Assembly: GCF_001112925.1 (NCBI RefSeq) | Contig: NZ_CPYD01000011.1 | Coordinates: forward strand, 61,169-125,168 | Direction: 5' to 3' | DNA length: 64,000 nt | Source: Yersinia nurmii | GTDB taxonomy: Bacteria; Pseudomonadota; Gammaproteobacteria; Enterobacterales; Enterobacteriaceae | In this document: positions 48,725 to 58,455 of the stretch, piece after piece | How the letters are laid out: every line of letters starts with the position of its first letter | Numbering within the stretch: position 1 is the first letter of the stretch | Made by a program: the position numbers and the translations under genes | The notes under the pieces: generated by a model | Seen by the model: the letters and a program-made list of their open reading frames with translations, nothing else | What the model was told of the DNA's origin: nothing | The model's database searches: none

Positions 48725-49390
48725 ATGGGTATTTTTTCTCGTTTTGCCGATATCGTGAATGCCAACATCAACACCTTGCTGGATAAAGCCGAAGATCCGC
48801 AAAAACTGGTTCGCCTGATGATTCAGGAAATGGAAGATACGCTGGTAGAAATTCGGTCTACCTCTGCTCGCGCGTTGGCGGAAAAGAAACAGTTAATGCG
48901 CCGGATTGATTTGGGTGAAAGTCAGCTGGTGGAATGGCAGGAGAAGGCCGAGTTGGCGCTGCGTAAAGATAAAGAAGACTTGGCTCGCGCTGCTTTGATT
49001 GAAAAACAGAAAGTGGCTTCCCTGATCGAGACCCTACAGCGTGAAGTGGCGACCGTAGACGAAACGCTGGATCGCATGAAACATGAGATTGGCGAGCTGG
49101 AAAGCAAACTGACCGAAACCCGTGCCAGACAGCAAGCGCTGACTTTGCGTCATCAGGCAGCCGCTTCTTCTCGCGATGTTCGTCGCCAGTTAGATAGCGG
49201 TAAGCTGGATGAGGCGATGGCTCGTTTTGAGCAATTCGAACGCCGGATTGACCATATGGAAGCCGAAGCGGAAAGCGTCAGTATCGGTAAAAAGAAGTCA
49301 CTGGAACAAGAGTTTGCAGAACTGAAAGCCGATGATGAAATCAGCAGTCAGTTGGCGGCGTTAAAAGCAAAAATGAATGCTCCAGAATAA
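48725..49390 (+). CDS. pspA: Phage shock protein A
   Basis: PspA, an ESCRT-III-like peripheral membrane protein, binds and inhibits PspF in unstressed cells and oligomerises on the inner membrane to stabilise it under stress such as secretin mislocalisation. The 221 residues (E. coli 222) begin with an amphipathic helix ([25 protein letters not shown]) and continue as long coiled-coil helices rich in E, K, Q and R (residues 25-185), ending [17 protein letters not shown]. First gene of the sigma-54 operon pspABCD. Confidence 0.97.
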   Translation: MGIFSRFADIVNANINTLLDKAEDPQKLVRLMIQEMEDTLVEIRSTSARALAEKKQLMRRIDLGESQLVEWQEKAELALRKDKEDLARAALIEKQKVASLIETLQREVATVDETLDRMKHEIGELESKLTETRARQQALTLRHQAAASSRDVRRQLDSGKLDEAMARFEQFERRIDHMEAEAESVSIGKKKSLEQEFAELKADDEISSQLAALKAKMNAPE

Positions 49391-49515
49391 GCTCCAGAAT
49401 AATAAAGAGTTATAAACACGGGCCGTTATCCCAACAGGTGGCGGCCATATTATTACTCGAATCTTGCGGCTATGATGATTGCATTGCCGATGATAAGAAT
49501 AAATAAGGGAAAAGA

Positions 49516-49743
49516 ATGAGTATTCTGTTTTTAGCTATTCCGCTAACCATATTTGTGCTGTTTGTCGCACCGATCTGGCTGTGGCTACATTATAGCAATC
49601 GCCAACAAAGCGGCACCCAGCTTAGCCATCAGGAAATGCAGCGTTTAGCGCAGTTAGCCGATGATGCGCGCCGTATGCGTGAACGTATTCAGGCGTTGGA
49701 AGAGATTCTGGATGCAGAACATCCGAACTGGAGACAATCATAA
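49516..49743 (+). CDS. pspB: Phage shock protein B
   Basis: PspB is an inner-membrane protein that with PspC senses stress and takes PspA off PspF. The 75 residues have one N-terminal transmembrane helix (residues 4-26, IPLTIFVLFVAPIWLWLHY) and a cytoplasmic coiled coil (about 38-70, RLAQLADDARRMRERIQAL). The length equals E. coli PspB (74). Ends one base into pspC (TAATG), so translation is coupled. The gap of 125 bases after pspA is larger than usual. Confidence 0.96.
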   Translation: MSILFLAIPLTIFVLFVAPIWLWLHYSNRQQSGTQLSHQEMQRLAQLADDARRMRERIQALEEILDAEHPNWRQS

Positions 49744-50102
49744 TGACCGGTTTGTTTAGTGAAAAAAAACTCTACCGCGTGCCGGAAGAAGGCATGGTGA
49801 AAGGGGTGTGCGCCGGTTTAGCGCATTATCTGGATATTCCTGTCAAACTGGTACGTATTATTGCTGTGTTATCGATGTTCTTCGGTCTGTTTGTTTTCAC
49901 CATCGTAGCCTACGTGGTGCTGACTTATATGCTGGACCCAGCACCGGCCAGCACTTTTATGGATGAGGATTATCAAACCCCACGCCAACTGCTGGATAAG
50001 CTGGATTACGAATTAAGCAGCGGAGAGCAACGTTTGCGGCAAGTAGAACGTTACGTTACTTCGGAAACGTTCGGTGTTCGCAGCAGATTCCGTCAGTTAT
50101 AA
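49743..50102 (+). CDS. pspC: Phage shock protein C
   Basis: PspC is a bitopic inner-membrane protein; its PspC domain (residues 8-75) includes LYRVPEEGMVKGVCAGLAHYLDIPVKLVRIIAV and a transmembrane helix around 44-68. The C-terminal part is predicted helical and periplasmic/cytoplasmic depending on topology; in Yersinia enterocolitica PspC is needed to survive secretin stress. The 119 residues equal the E. coli length. It overlaps pspB by one base. Confidence 0.96.
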   Translation: MTGLFSEKKLYRVPEEGMVKGVCAGLAHYLDIPVKLVRIIAVLSMFFGLFVFTIVAYVVLTYMLDPAPASTFMDEDYQTPRQLLDKLDYELSSGEQRLRQVERYVTSETFGVRSRFRQL

Positions 50103-50205
50103 CGGATCCACAGCGCAATGAATCGGTAATTCATGTGACCCGTGGGCTGGTTTATGACTTTTACCAATCTGAGATTCACAAAAAATGACCTGCCGGAGGG
50201 CATAA

Positions 50206-50448
50206 ATGATGAAGAATAACGTCGCCACTCAGCGGTCAGGTGTAGTATTGAAAACGCTGGTTAAAGTGATTATTACTGCAGCATTAAGTTACGGCCCGGC
50301 TGGAGCCACGGCTTGGATTTTACGCAGTGTGAGCCGTAAACCGCTGCGTTGGGCGCTGGCAGTGTTGCTGGAACCGTTATTAAGACGCGGTTTAGGCGCG
50401 GTATTTGGCCGATTTGCAAAGGAAAAGCATGAAACGACTGCAAAATGA
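50206..50448 (+). CDS. pspD: Phage shock protein D
   Basis: PspD is a small peripheral inner-membrane protein of unclear role in the phage-shock response. The 80 residues are a little longer than in E. coli (73) and include a hydrophobic segment around 20-45 (VIITAALSYGPAGATAWILRS). GGAGG precedes the ATG. The 3' end overlaps the ycjX start by 20 bases. No pspE or pspG gene follows. Confidence 0.9.
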   Translation: MMKNNVATQRSGVVLKTLVKVIITAALSYGPAGATAWILRSVSRKPLRWALAVLLEPLLRRGLGAVFGRFAKEKHETTAK

Positions 50449-51826
50449 GATCAGCTCTTTAGTTAACCGCGGGATGGACCGCCATTTGCGACTGGCGGTG
50501 ACCGGCCTGAGTCGGAGTGGTAAAACCGCGTTTATCACCGCGTTAGTTAATCAATTATTACATGTACACAGTGGGGCGCGTTTACCGCTGTTTTCTGCCG
50601 TGCGCGAAGATCGCTTACTCGGCGTCAAGCGGGTGCCTCAGCGGGATTTGGGTATCCAACGTTTTAGATATGATGAAGGTCTGGCCTCATTGTACGGCAC
50701 GCCGCCAAGCTGGCCGACGCCGACTCGTGGCGTGAGTGAAATTCGTCTGGCCCTGAGATTTAGGTCGAATGACTCGGTTTTACGTCATTTCAAAGAGACA
50801 TCGACCTTGTATTTGGAAATAGTTGATTATCCAGGTGAATGGCTGCTGGATTTGCCGATGTTGGAGCAGGATTACCTCGAGTGGTCGCGGCAAATGAGCG
50901 GTTTGTTACAGGGTAACCGTGCCGAATGGGCTAAACCGTGGTTAGATTTGTGTAAACAGTGCGATCCTTTGGCTCCAGCGGACGAAAATTTACTTGCCGC
51001 GATTGCTCAGGCCTATACCGAGTATCTGATTCGCTGTAAGCAAGAAGGGCTGCACTTTATTCAGCCGGGACGCTTTGTGCTACCCGGTGATATGGCCGGC
51101 GCGCCGGCCTTGCAGTTCTTCCCTTGGCCAGATATCACCGCGATTGATGAGTCTCGTTTGACTCAGGCAGACAAACACAGCAATTTGGGGATGTTGCGCG
51201 CGCGGTTTAATTACTACTGTCAATCAATCGTAAAAGGTTTCTATAAAGAACACTTTGTCCGGTTTGATCGACAAATCGTACTGGTGGATTGCCTACAACC
51301 TTTGAACAGCGGGCCGCAAGCCTTTAACGACATGCGTTTGGCATTAACCCAGCTTATGCAAAGCTTCCATTATGGGAAACGCACGCTATTTCGTCGTTTA
51401 TTCTCACCGTGTATTGATAAATTGATGTTTGCTGCCACTAAAGCCGATCATGTCACCGCGGACCAACATGCCAATCTGGTGTCATTGCTGCAGCAATTAG
51501 TGCAGGAGGCCTGGCAAAATGCGGCGTTCGAAGGTATCAGCATGGATTGTGTCGGACTGGCGTCGGTGCAGGCCACGGAAAGTGGTATGGTCGATCATAA
51601 CGGCCAGCGAATTCCAGCATTAAAGGGCCATCGTCTGGAAGACGGTGCTCCGCTGACGGTGTTCCCCGGCGACGTTCCGGCGCGTTTGCCCGGCCCGGCA
51701 TTTTGGCAGCAACAGGGCTTCCATTTTGATCAGTTCCGTCCACAACAGGTCCACGTGGATAGCCCATTGCCGCATATCCGACTGGATGCGGTGATGGAGT
51801 TTTTATTGGGAGATAAACTGCGATGA
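50429..51826 (+). CDS. ycjX: YcjX family P-loop protein
   Basis: YcjX is a DUF463 protein with a GTPase/ATPase-like P-loop, co-induced with the psp operon; its cellular role is unknown. The 465 residues equal the E. coli protein. Walker A is [10 protein letters not shown] (residues 34-43), followed by [17 protein letters not shown] (switch-like DxxG-type region) and [16 protein letters not shown]. The start is the ATG at 50429 (MKRLQNE), within pspD with a GGAAAAG upstream; an eight-codon longer frame is not the family start. It is followed by ycjF with a four-base overlap (ATGA). Confidence 0.95.
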   Translation: MKRLQNEISSLVNRGMDRHLRLAVTGLSRSGKTAFITALVNQLLHVHSGARLPLFSAVREDRLLGVKRVPQRDLGIQRFRYDEGLASLYGTPPSWPTPTRGVSEIRLALRFRSNDSVLRHFKETSTLYLEIVDYPGEWLLDLPMLEQDYLEWSRQMSGLLQGNRAEWAKPWLDLCKQCDPLAPADENLLAAIAQAYTEYLIRCKQEGLHFIQPGRFVLPGDMAGAPALQFFPWPDITAIDESRLTQADKHSNLGMLRARFNYYCQSIVKGFYKEHFVRFDRQIVLVDCLQPLNSGPQAFNDMRLALTQLMQSFHYGKRTLFRRLFSPCIDKLMFAATKADHVTADQHANLVSLLQQLVQEAWQNAAFEGISMDCVGLASVQATESGMVDHNGQRIPALKGHRLEDGAPLTVFPGDVPARLPGPAFWQQQGFHFDQFRPQQVHVDSPLPHIRLDAVMEFLLGDKLR

Positions 51827-52881
51827 ATGAACCATTGAAACCACGGATAGATTTTCAACAGCCATTGCAGCCGATCGAAGAGCCAAAGTTAAAAGCGGGG
51901 CAGACCTTTAGCGGCTCAGCGGCCGAGAATTTTTTGCCGGTTGATCCGGTTCTGGACGCGGACGAAGCGGAAGGGCGCGCGGAGGGTCTGGTGAGTGCGG
52001 CGCTTAAACCAAAACGCAGTCTATGGCGAAAAATGGTGACAGCAGGTCTGATGCTGTTTGGCGTTAGCGTCGTGGCGCAGGCGGTGCAGTGGGTTAATCA
52101 GGCGTGGCAGCAGCAGGATTGGATAGCTTTGGGCACCACGGTTGCCGGTGGTTTGATCGTTTTTGCCGGGATTGGTTCGGTTGTTACCGAATGGCGGCGG
52201 TTATATCGGCTGCGCCAGCGTGCGGAAGAGCGTGACGTGGCGCGGACGTTACTGGTCAGCCACGGTTTGGGACAAGGGCGACAATTCTGCGAGAAACTGG
52301 CGCGTCAGGCGGGTTTGGATCAAGGACATCCGGCGTTACAGCGCTGGCAAGCCTCGCTGCATGAAACGCATAACGATCGGGAAGTCGTTGAACTTTATGC
52401 TAAATTAGTACAACCGACGTTGGATAATCAGGCTCGAGCTGAAATAAGCCGCTATGCGGCAGAATCGGCGCTGATGATTGCCGTCAGCCCTCTGGCGCTG
52501 GTGGATATGGCTTTTATCGCTTGGCGAAACATTCGACTAATCAATCGTATTGCCGCGTTGTATGGAATTGAGCTTGGCTATTTCAGTCGTTTACGCCTGT
52601 TCCGTTTGGTTTTACTGAATATTGCCTTTGCCGGTGCATCGGAGTTAGTGCGGGAAGTCGGTATGGACTGGCTATCGCAGGATCTGGCCGCGCGTCTATC
52701 CGCTCGGGCGGCGCAGGGAATCGGTGCTGGTTTACTCACCGCGCGTTTGGGGATCAAAGCGATGGAATTATGTCGTCCATTGCCTTGGATGGATGATGAT
52801 AAGCCCAAACTGGGGGATTTCCGTCGTCAACTGATTACGCAACTGAAGAATACGTTGCCTAAGAAGGACAAACAGAGATAA
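51823..52881 (+). CDS. ycjF: DUF697 inner-membrane protein YcjF
   Basis: YcjF is a 352-residue membrane protein (E. coli 353) with two transmembrane segments near residues 72-90 and 105-125 and a C-terminal DUF697 domain ([20 protein letters not shown] to the end). No function is established, but it is always paired with ycjX and both are induced by PspF. It overlaps ycjX by four bases. Last gene of the psp-ycjXF transcription unit; the convergent RES toxin gene follows directly. Confidence 0.95.
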   Translation: MNEPLKPRIDFQQPLQPIEEPKLKAGQTFSGSAAENFLPVDPVLDADEAEGRAEGLVSAALKPKRSLWRKMVTAGLMLFGVSVVAQAVQWVNQAWQQQDWIALGTTVAGGLIVFAGIGSVVTEWRRLYRLRQRAEERDVARTLLVSHGLGQGRQFCEKLARQAGLDQGHPALQRWQASLHETHNDREVVELYAKLVQPTLDNQARAEISRYAAESALMIAVSPLALVDMAFIAWRNIRLINRIAALYGIELGYFSRLRLFRLVLLNIAFAGASELVREVGMDWLSQDLAARLSARAAQGIGAGLLTARLGIKAMELCRPLPWMDDDKPKLGDFRRQLITQLKNTLPKKDKQR

Positions 52882-52896
52882 AGCCACTAATTTGGG

Positions 52897-53352
52897 TTAT
52901 TTGAGGCGTGGATCGAAACTGAAGTCGAGTGAGGTGACGCTGGTGAGGCAAGGGGTAAAATCACGATGTTTGGGATTAACCAGCATATTTCTCTCCAGCG
53001 GCACCAACGTTGATGGAACCAGTAACCCAACGGAAGAAACCGAACTTAACCATTCAGTGCCGATATCCATAGTTGCCACCGGAGCCGGATCGTCTCGCCA
53101 TCCCCTAGGCCAATCTTCCTGTTGCAAGGCCATAATAGCGTTATCCGGAATCGCGATTTGAAACAGATTGAAATCGTTCAGAGTGGCGCTATCTTCAACA
53201 TGAACCAGTGTTTCCAACATCGCTAGAGAAATACTGCTAGCCAGATAAATTGCGCTGTGGCCTTTATGATTCCAGCGACCACCGTAGGTTTCCGCTCCAT
53301 ATCCCGACCAGGCCGTTGCGGCAAAACGATTATGGACAATCCGGTATAGCAT
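52897..53352 (-). CDS. RES-domain toxin
   Basis: RES toxins are ADP-ribosyltransferase-like enzymes that degrade NAD+. The 151 residues hold the domain's conserved residues: GGRWNHKG (Arg26), AIYLASS (Tyr36), MLETLVH (Glu47), LVPSTLVPLERN (Ser114 region) and LVNPKH near the C-terminus. I take the ATG at 53352 (MLYRIV...), the usual start of the family, although in-frame ATGs at 53385 and 53400 overlap the antitoxin gene. It lies directly downstream of the Xre-type antitoxin gene, so both form one toxin-antitoxin operon, inserted between ycjF and tyrR. The usual catalytic residues look intact. Confidence 0.88.
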   Translation of the reverse strand: MLYRIVHNRFAATAWSGYGAETYGGRWNHKGHSAIYLASSISLAMLETLVHVEDSATLNDFNLFQIAIPDNAIMALQQEDWPRGWRDDPAPVATMDIGTEWLSSVSSVGLLVPSTLVPLERNMLVNPKHRDFTPCLTSVTSLDFSFDPRLK

Positions 53353-53368
53353 CAAAACTGTTGCTCCA

Positions 53369-53815
53369 TTACGCAAAGACGCCATGTTCCAATCGACCAA
53401 TCAGGTCACATATTTCCAACGCTCCGGTTTCGGTTTCCAAGAGGGAATCAGGGGTGCGATTGCCCAAACCTCTCACAGGCGTGGACATCCACGCTGTGGC
53501 TTTAGCGCGGTCACCGCCGAACAAATCTACCGCCGCGTCCATAACGCGGACAAAACGAGCGATACGTTCACTTTCTTCTGGAGTAAATCGCCCATCATTA
53601 GTGCGACGGCGTGTCAGGCTGCGGCTGGGAATACCGGTGGCACGTAAAATTTCGGCCTTTGGCATCGCGGCCCACAGATGGATCGTATCAATAACGTCGA
53701 CGGAAAAACCGAGCTTAATACTGTCTACCAATGCGGTGCCGCGGCTGGCGGGCAGCCCGATTTCACGCCATAACGCGCTGACTCTAGTGGTCGGGCTTGG
53801 GTGGTAACTTCTCAT
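53369..53815 (-). CDS. Xre/MbcA/ParS-type antitoxin
   Basis: A 148-residue antitoxin of the Xre-MbcA-ParS family, partner of RES toxins. The N-terminal half (about residues 28-80) is a Cro/Xre-like helical domain (VIDTIHLWAAMPKAEILRATG), used for DNA binding. The C-terminal half carries the toxin-binding signature (ERIARFVRVMDAAVDLFGGD, AWMSTPVRGLGNRTPDSLLETETG). It precedes the toxin gene, the normal order for such pairs. A 10-bp inverted repeat 14 bases upstream is its probable operator. Confidence 0.9.
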   Translation of the reverse strand: MRSYHPSPTTRVSALWREIGLPASRGTALVDSIKLGFSVDVIDTIHLWAAMPKAEILRATGIPSRSLTRRRTNDGRFTPEESERIARFVRVMDAAVDLFGGDRAKATAWMSTPVRGLGNRTPDSLLETETGALEICDLIGRLEHGVFA

Positions 53816-53829
53816 GCAACCTCCTCGGT

Positions 53830-53858
53830 CAACTGGCTACCTTTACTATAGCCAGTTG
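53830..53858. promoter_or_regulatory. Inverted-repeat operator of the RES/Xre pair
   Basis: CAACTGGCTA and TAGCCAGTTG are perfect 10-base arms around nine bases, 14 bases upstream of the antitoxin start. Autoregulation by the antitoxin/toxin complex is the expected use; inferred from position. Confidence 0.75.
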
Positions 53859-54142
53859 GCGTATTGATTGCAAAGTGTCACCTGTGCTTGACGGGATGAC
53901 CGCTTCTACGAATATATTATATTCATCTGCATAATTGGCTTTGAAGATAATATCGCCCTGCTATTCTTTCACAAAGACGGGGATAATACCTTCATGTCGC
54001 TGTAAAAAAGACCAAATGAAGACAAATGAAACGAAAAAGACGATTCCTGTCAACTTTTGCTGACAGATCTCTTCATCAGGGCGAAGGGACAGGGTATTAT
54101 CAAACTTAGTCATCCCGTACCGCAAAGATAAGGTCAATACTG

Positions 54143-55729
54143 ATGCGCTTGGAAGTGTTTTGCGAAGACCGGATAGGTCTCACCAGAGAGTTACTCGATC
54201 TCTTGGTTTTACGCAGCATTGATTTACGGGGGATCGAAATTGATCCTGTCGGCCGTATTTATCTGAATTTCTCCAAACTCGATTTTGCCGTGTTTCAGGC
54301 GCTGATGGCGGAAATTCGGCGTATCGACGGGGTTACCGACGTGCGCACCGTTCCTTTCATGCCTTCTGAGCGTGAGCACCGCGCGCTGCGCGCCTTGCTG
54401 GAGTCCATGCCGGAGCCTGTTTTTTCCATCGATCTTAAAGGCAACGTTGAACTGGCTAACCCGGCGGCTCGCGAGCTGTTTTCTTTTAACGAAGATAAAA
54501 TCCGTCATAAGACAATTGGTACGCTGCTGGGGGGATTTAATTTTGCCCACTGGTTTGAGCGCGAAGAAACCACGCCTCATACCGAACGAATACTGATTCA
54601 CAGTCAGGATTACCTGATGGAAGTGACACCTATTCATTTGGTGGATGAAAATCAGCATAACCAAACGGTGGGTGCGGTGGTGATGTTGAAATCAACCGCG
54701 CGTATGGGGCAGCAATTGCAAACTCTGTCGGTTAACGATGACAGCGAATTCAAACAAATTGTCGCCGTGAGCAGCAAAATGCGTCAGGTTTTAGAGCAGG
54801 CGCGCAAATTGGCGATGTTGGATGCGCCGCTGTTGCTGATTGGTGATACCGGTACCGGTAAAGATCTGCTAGCCAGAGCTTGCCACTTGCGCAGTCCGCG
54901 CGGCAAAAAGCCTTTCCTTGGTCTCAATTGTGCGTCGATGCCAGACGACGTGGTAGAAAGTGAGCTATTTGGCTATGCGCCGGGCGCGTATCCTAATGCG
55001 GTGGAAGGCAAAAAAGGTTTCTTTGAACAGGCTAACGGCGGCTCGGTGCTATTGGATGAAATCGGTGAAATGTCGCCGCGAATGCAGATCAAACTACTGC
55101 GTTTCCTCAACGATGGCACTTTCCGCCGGGTAGGTGAAGAGCATGAAGTCCACGTGGATGTTCGGGTTATCTGCGCGACGCAGAAGAATTTGGTGGAATT
55201 GGTTCAGCGTGGTGAATTCCGCGAAGATCTTTATTATCGCCTAAACGTGCTGACCATTACTTTACCTCCGTTACGCGAGCGGCCAACGGATATTATGCCG
55301 CTGGTGGAACTATTTGTAGCCCGATTCTCTGATGAGCAAGGCGTACCTCGGCCGAAGCTGTCACCGGAGCTTAACGGATTCCTCACGCGCTATGGCTGGC
55401 CGGGTAACGTTCGTCAGCTTAAGAATGCCATTTATCGGGCTTTAACTCAGCTAGAGGGCACAGAGCTGCGTCCACAGGACATTATTCTGCCGGAATTTGA
55501 AGTGGAGATGTCATTGGGTGATGAGGTGCTGGACGGTTCGCTAGACGATATTAGTAAGCGTTTCGAACGTTCGGTATTAACCCGTCTTTATCGTAATTAT
55601 CCTAGTACACGTAAATTGGCGAAACGCTTAGGCGTTTCCCATACGGCGATTGCCAATAAGCTGCGAGAATATGGATTAAGCGGCAGTCGTCGCCCGACCA
55701 CGGATGAAAACGAAGAGAGCCAAGAATAG
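54143..55729 (+). CDS. tyrR: Transcriptional regulator TyrR
   Basis: TyrR controls genes of aromatic amino-acid synthesis and transport with tyrosine, phenylalanine or tryptophan as effectors. The 528 residues (E. coli 513) show an ACT domain (1-70, MRLEVFCEDRIGLTRELLDLL), a PAS domain (about 80-190), an AAA+ domain (205-430, GDTGTGKDLL as Walker A) and a C-terminal HTH (TRKLAKRLGVSHTAIANKLRE). The sigma-54 loop GAFTGA is replaced by PGAYPNAVEG, as expected for this sigma-70 regulator. Single gene ending in a terminator shared with tpx. Confidence 0.96.
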   Translation: MRLEVFCEDRIGLTRELLDLLVLRSIDLRGIEIDPVGRIYLNFSKLDFAVFQALMAEIRRIDGVTDVRTVPFMPSEREHRALRALLESMPEPVFSIDLKGNVELANPAARELFSFNEDKIRHKTIGTLLGGFNFAHWFEREETTPHTERILIHSQDYLMEVTPIHLVDENQHNQTVGAVVMLKSTARMGQQLQTLSVNDDSEFKQIVAVSSKMRQVLEQARKLAMLDAPLLLIGDTGTGKDLLARACHLRSPRGKKPFLGLNCASMPDDVVESELFGYAPGAYPNAVEGKKGFFEQANGGSVLLDEIGEMSPRMQIKLLRFLNDGTFRRVGEEHEVHVDVRVICATQKNLVELVQRGEFREDLYYRLNVLTITLPPLRERPTDIMPLVELFVARFSDEQGVPRPKLSPELNGFLTRYGWPGNVRQLKNAIYRALTQLEGTELRPQDIILPEFEVEMSLGDEVLDGSLDDISKRFERSVLTRLYRNYPSTRKLAKRLGVSHTAIANKLREYGLSGSRRPTTDENEESQE

Positions 55730-55788
55730 AAGGGTATTTCAGGAATGCCTGCTATTTATCGTTAAATAACGTTTATCGACAAAAAAAG

Positions 55789-55813
55789 AACGGCTGACAG
55801 GATGTCAGCCGTT
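55789..55813. terminator. Bidirectional terminator between tyrR and tpx
   Basis: AACGGCTGAC/GTCAGCCGTT stem with loop AGGAT; T runs on both strands (TTTT on plus, TTCTTTTTTT on minus). Confidence 0.88.
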
Positions 55814-55833
55814 TTGCTAGTTGGGTTGAGCTA

Positions 55834-56337
55834 TTATTTCAGCGCGGCTAATGCGGCATCGTAATCAGGCTCGGTAGTGATTTCATTCACCAATTCGCTG
55901 TAAATCACGTTGTCATTGGCATCCAACACCACAACGGCACGGGCGGTCAGTTCGGCTAATGGACCTTCGGCAATTTCAACGCCATAGGCTTGTTTAAATT
56001 CAGCGCCACGTAGGGTGGACAGCGTCACTACGTTGCTCAGGCCTTCAGCACCGCAGAAGCGCGATTGGGCAAATGGAAGGTCAGCGGAGATACAAAGAAC
56101 AACGGTATTCTCAAGCTCGCCAGCCAATTGATTGAATTTACGCACGGAAGCGGCGCAAACACCGGTATCAATGCTTGGGAAGATGTTCAGGACTTTGCGT
56201 TTACCGGCAAAATCGCTCAGAGAAACGGCAGAAAGATCTTTAGCGACCAAAGTGAAGTCTTTGGCTTTCTCACCGGCTTGCGGAAGTTTACCCGCTACGG
56301 CAACAGGATTGCCTTGAAAATGTACGGTCTGTGTCAT
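55834..56337 (-). CDS. tpx: Thiol peroxidase Tpx
   Basis: Tpx is an atypical two-cysteine peroxiredoxin that reduces lipid and other hydroperoxides, recycled by thioredoxin. The 167 residues (E. coli 168) contain the peroxidatic Cys61 in [15 protein letters not shown] and the resolving Cys95 in [23 protein letters not shown] follows in the C-terminal part. Single gene convergent with tyrR and divergent from ycjG, as in E. coli. Confidence 0.97.
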   Translation of the reverse strand: MTQTVHFQGNPVAVAGKLPQAGEKAKDFTLVAKDLSAVSLSDFAGKRKVLNIFPSIDTGVCAASVRKFNQLAGELENTVVLCISADLPFAQSRFCGAEGLSNVVTLSTLRGAEFKQAYGVEIAEGPLAELTARAVVVLDANDNVIYSELVNEITTEPDYDAALAALK

Positions 56338-56486
56338 TTAAGATTCCTTTACAGATATGTAACACGGATTCCAGTTTAAGGTAACAATAAGCAATTGCAT
56401 ATAAGAAATTCTCTAAACAATTGTATATATTAATGAGTTAGCCTGTTATTCCTTAGGTTCAGCGATCACATAGCTTGGGAGCCATT

Positions 56487-57461
56487 ATGAGAACGATGCG
56501 TTTTTACCCAGAATCCTGGCCGTTACACACCGCGTTCGTTATTTCGCGAGGAAGCCGTACTGAAGCCAAGGTTGTGGTGGTCGAAATAGAGCGAAATGGC
56601 ATTCGAGGCGTAGGTGAATGTACTCCCTATCCACGTTATGGGGAAAGTGAATCTTCCGTGATGGCGCAGCTGGCATTGGTTGTCGATGCGATCCAATACG
56701 GCATTTCCCGCGATGCGTTACAGCAATTATTGCCTGCGGGTGCGGCGCGTAACGCAGTTGACTCAGCTTTATGGCAACTGGAATGCGGGCTTACTCGAAA
56801 AAACTTGTGGCAATTGAGCCACACCCAAGTTCCCGATGCTATTTCAATGGCGCAAACCGTCAGTATCGGTACGCCGGAGTCCATGGCTTATAACGCGCGT
56901 TTGCTATCACAGCAGGGCGCAAAACTGTTAAAAATCAAACTGGACGATCATCTGATTGCGGAACGATTAGTGGCCATTCGTGCCGCGGTGCCGGAGGCTA
57001 TATTGATTGTTGATGCTAATGAATCCTGGCAACCAGAAGGCTTAGCCGCGCGTTGCCAATTATTGGCAGACCTCGGCGTTGCCATGCTGGAGCAGCCATT
57101 ACCTGCGGATAAAGATGAGACTTTGCAGCATTTCATTCATCCACTGCCTATTTGTGCCGATGAAAGCTGCCATACGCGTGAAGATTTGCAGGGATTGGTG
57201 GGACGCTACGAAATGGTCAATATCAAACTGGATAAAAGCGGTGGTTTAACCGAGGCTTTATTGCTGGCCGAGCAGGCGAAAGCCCTGGGATTTCAAATTA
57301 TGCTGGGCTGCATGCTCTGCACCTCGCGGGCTATTCGCGCCGCGTTGCCTTTGGTGCCCGTAGCGCGGTTTGTTGATTTAGATGGCCCAACTTGGTTGGC
57401 CAGCGACGTCGCGGAAGGACTGAATTTCTCCTGTGGCGCGATTAATCAGTTGGCCGGTTAA
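56487..57461 (+). CDS. ycjG: L-Ala-D/L-Glu epimerase
   Basis: YcjG (AeeB-type, enolase superfamily) epimerises L-Ala-D-Glu to L-Ala-L-Glu so that murein dipeptides can be hydrolysed and reused. The 324 residues match E. coli YcjG (321). The catalytic lysine is in KLLKIKLDDHL near 150. Metal ligands are in LIVDANESW, LEQPLP and ICADESC, and the second lysine is in VNIKLDKSGG. The ATG at 56487 gives the family start. It is divergent from tpx and convergent with mpaA, which supplies dipeptide substrate after tripeptide cleavage. Confidence 0.96.
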   Translation: MRTMRFYPESWPLHTAFVISRGSRTEAKVVVVEIERNGIRGVGECTPYPRYGESESSVMAQLALVVDAIQYGISRDALQQLLPAGAARNAVDSALWQLECGLTRKNLWQLSHTQVPDAISMAQTVSIGTPESMAYNARLLSQQGAKLLKIKLDDHLIAERLVAIRAAVPEAILIVDANESWQPEGLAARCQLLADLGVAMLEQPLPADKDETLQHFIHPLPICADESCHTREDLQGLVGRYEMVNIKLDKSGGLTEALLLAEQAKALGFQIMLGCMLCTSRAIRAALPLVPVARFVDLDGPTWLASDVAEGLNFSCGAINQLAG

Positions 57462-57469
57462 TCCCAAGG

Positions 57470-58174
57470 CTAGGGTCTGGTCAGAAGGGCCGTCATGGCT
57501 GCCAGATAGCTCTCGCTGGCTGCGTCGGCTGAAATCGGTGGAAATTCAGCGGTGATACAAGGTAGGGAAATATCCGCGCACCAACTGCCGAATGACCCCG
57601 GCGTGGCATAACCCACGTTGGTTAAGAGTGGCAGATCAAATTGTTCTGACAACCAATGGCCTAGCGGTGAGCTATCAGGATCTTCAATACAGGCCAAAGG
57701 CTCGTGGAAGGAAATGACCCACGCAGGTGCCAGTTCTCCAATAATCTGGCATAGGGCTTTGGTTTCCAGCTCTGAACCCGCCTCGCTTCCTGTTGATAAC
57801 AAAACGTCCCGTTCGGTTGCCGCACTATTCCAGCGGTAAACCGTCTCGCCGGATTGCCAGTTATTAGCAGGAAAATTCCGGTTGAGATCGACCCCGTTGG
57901 CGTTGGCGCGTAAACCTAGCTGACATCCATCTGGATTGACCGCCAGAATCACATGGTGGCGCAGTTGTTCGGTAGAAATGCTGCGTAACGCGCAGGATAG
58001 CGTAATGACCGCGGCCGTTTCGTCACCGTGGGTACCGGCGATAATCAGCCCGGTATCGGCCGCTGGCGTTTGAGCGGGGAAGTAAAGCAGCGGGGCACCT
58101 AAAAACGAACTACCGTAGAGCTTTCCTAGTGGTGGCAAATGGCCGCGAAGTGGGCGGGGACGAAGCTGTGTCAT
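57470..58174 (-). CDS. mpaA: Murein peptide amidase A
   Basis: MpaA is a zinc carboxypeptidase of the M14 family that cuts the gamma-D-glutamyl-diaminopimelate bond of murein tripeptide in the cytoplasm. The 234 residues (E. coli 242) show GTHGDE (zinc His and Glu) near residue 48, NPDGCQLGLRANANGVDLNRNFP around 88-110, SFHEPLAC (third zinc ligand) near 153, and TAEFPP with the catalytic glutamate region near 210. It lies between ycjG and mppA as part of the peptide-recycling cluster, as in E. coli. Confidence 0.96.
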   Translation of the reverse strand: MTQLRPRPLRGHLPPLGKLYGSSFLGAPLLYFPAQTPAADTGLIIAGTHGDETAAVITLSCALRSISTEQLRHHVILAVNPDGCQLGLRANANGVDLNRNFPANNWQSGETVYRWNSAATERDVLLSTGSEAGSELETKALCQIIGELAPAWVISFHEPLACIEDPDSSPLGHWLSEQFDLPLLTNVGYATPGSFGSWCADISLPCITAEFPPISADAASESYLAAMTALLTRP

Positions 58175-58455
58175 GGGGTTCTCTTTAGATGTCTTTGTTC
58201 GGCAGTCATGAAATTATCACTTAACTTCTTCCGATACAAACGCCGCCGTATTCGGTGATTGTTAAGCATAAACCGCACTATTAGCTATTGATATCTAATA
58301 AGTAATAGATTTGAAAATAATGATAGGTTAGATTTATTAGTTGAGTACCCGGCCTGGCAGCATCAAGAATTTTCGCTGACGGGAGAATGACAAGTCAGAG
58401 CCAGTGGAATTTGGCTCATTTATGGCATGGATTAACAACGATAAGGTCATCAATT

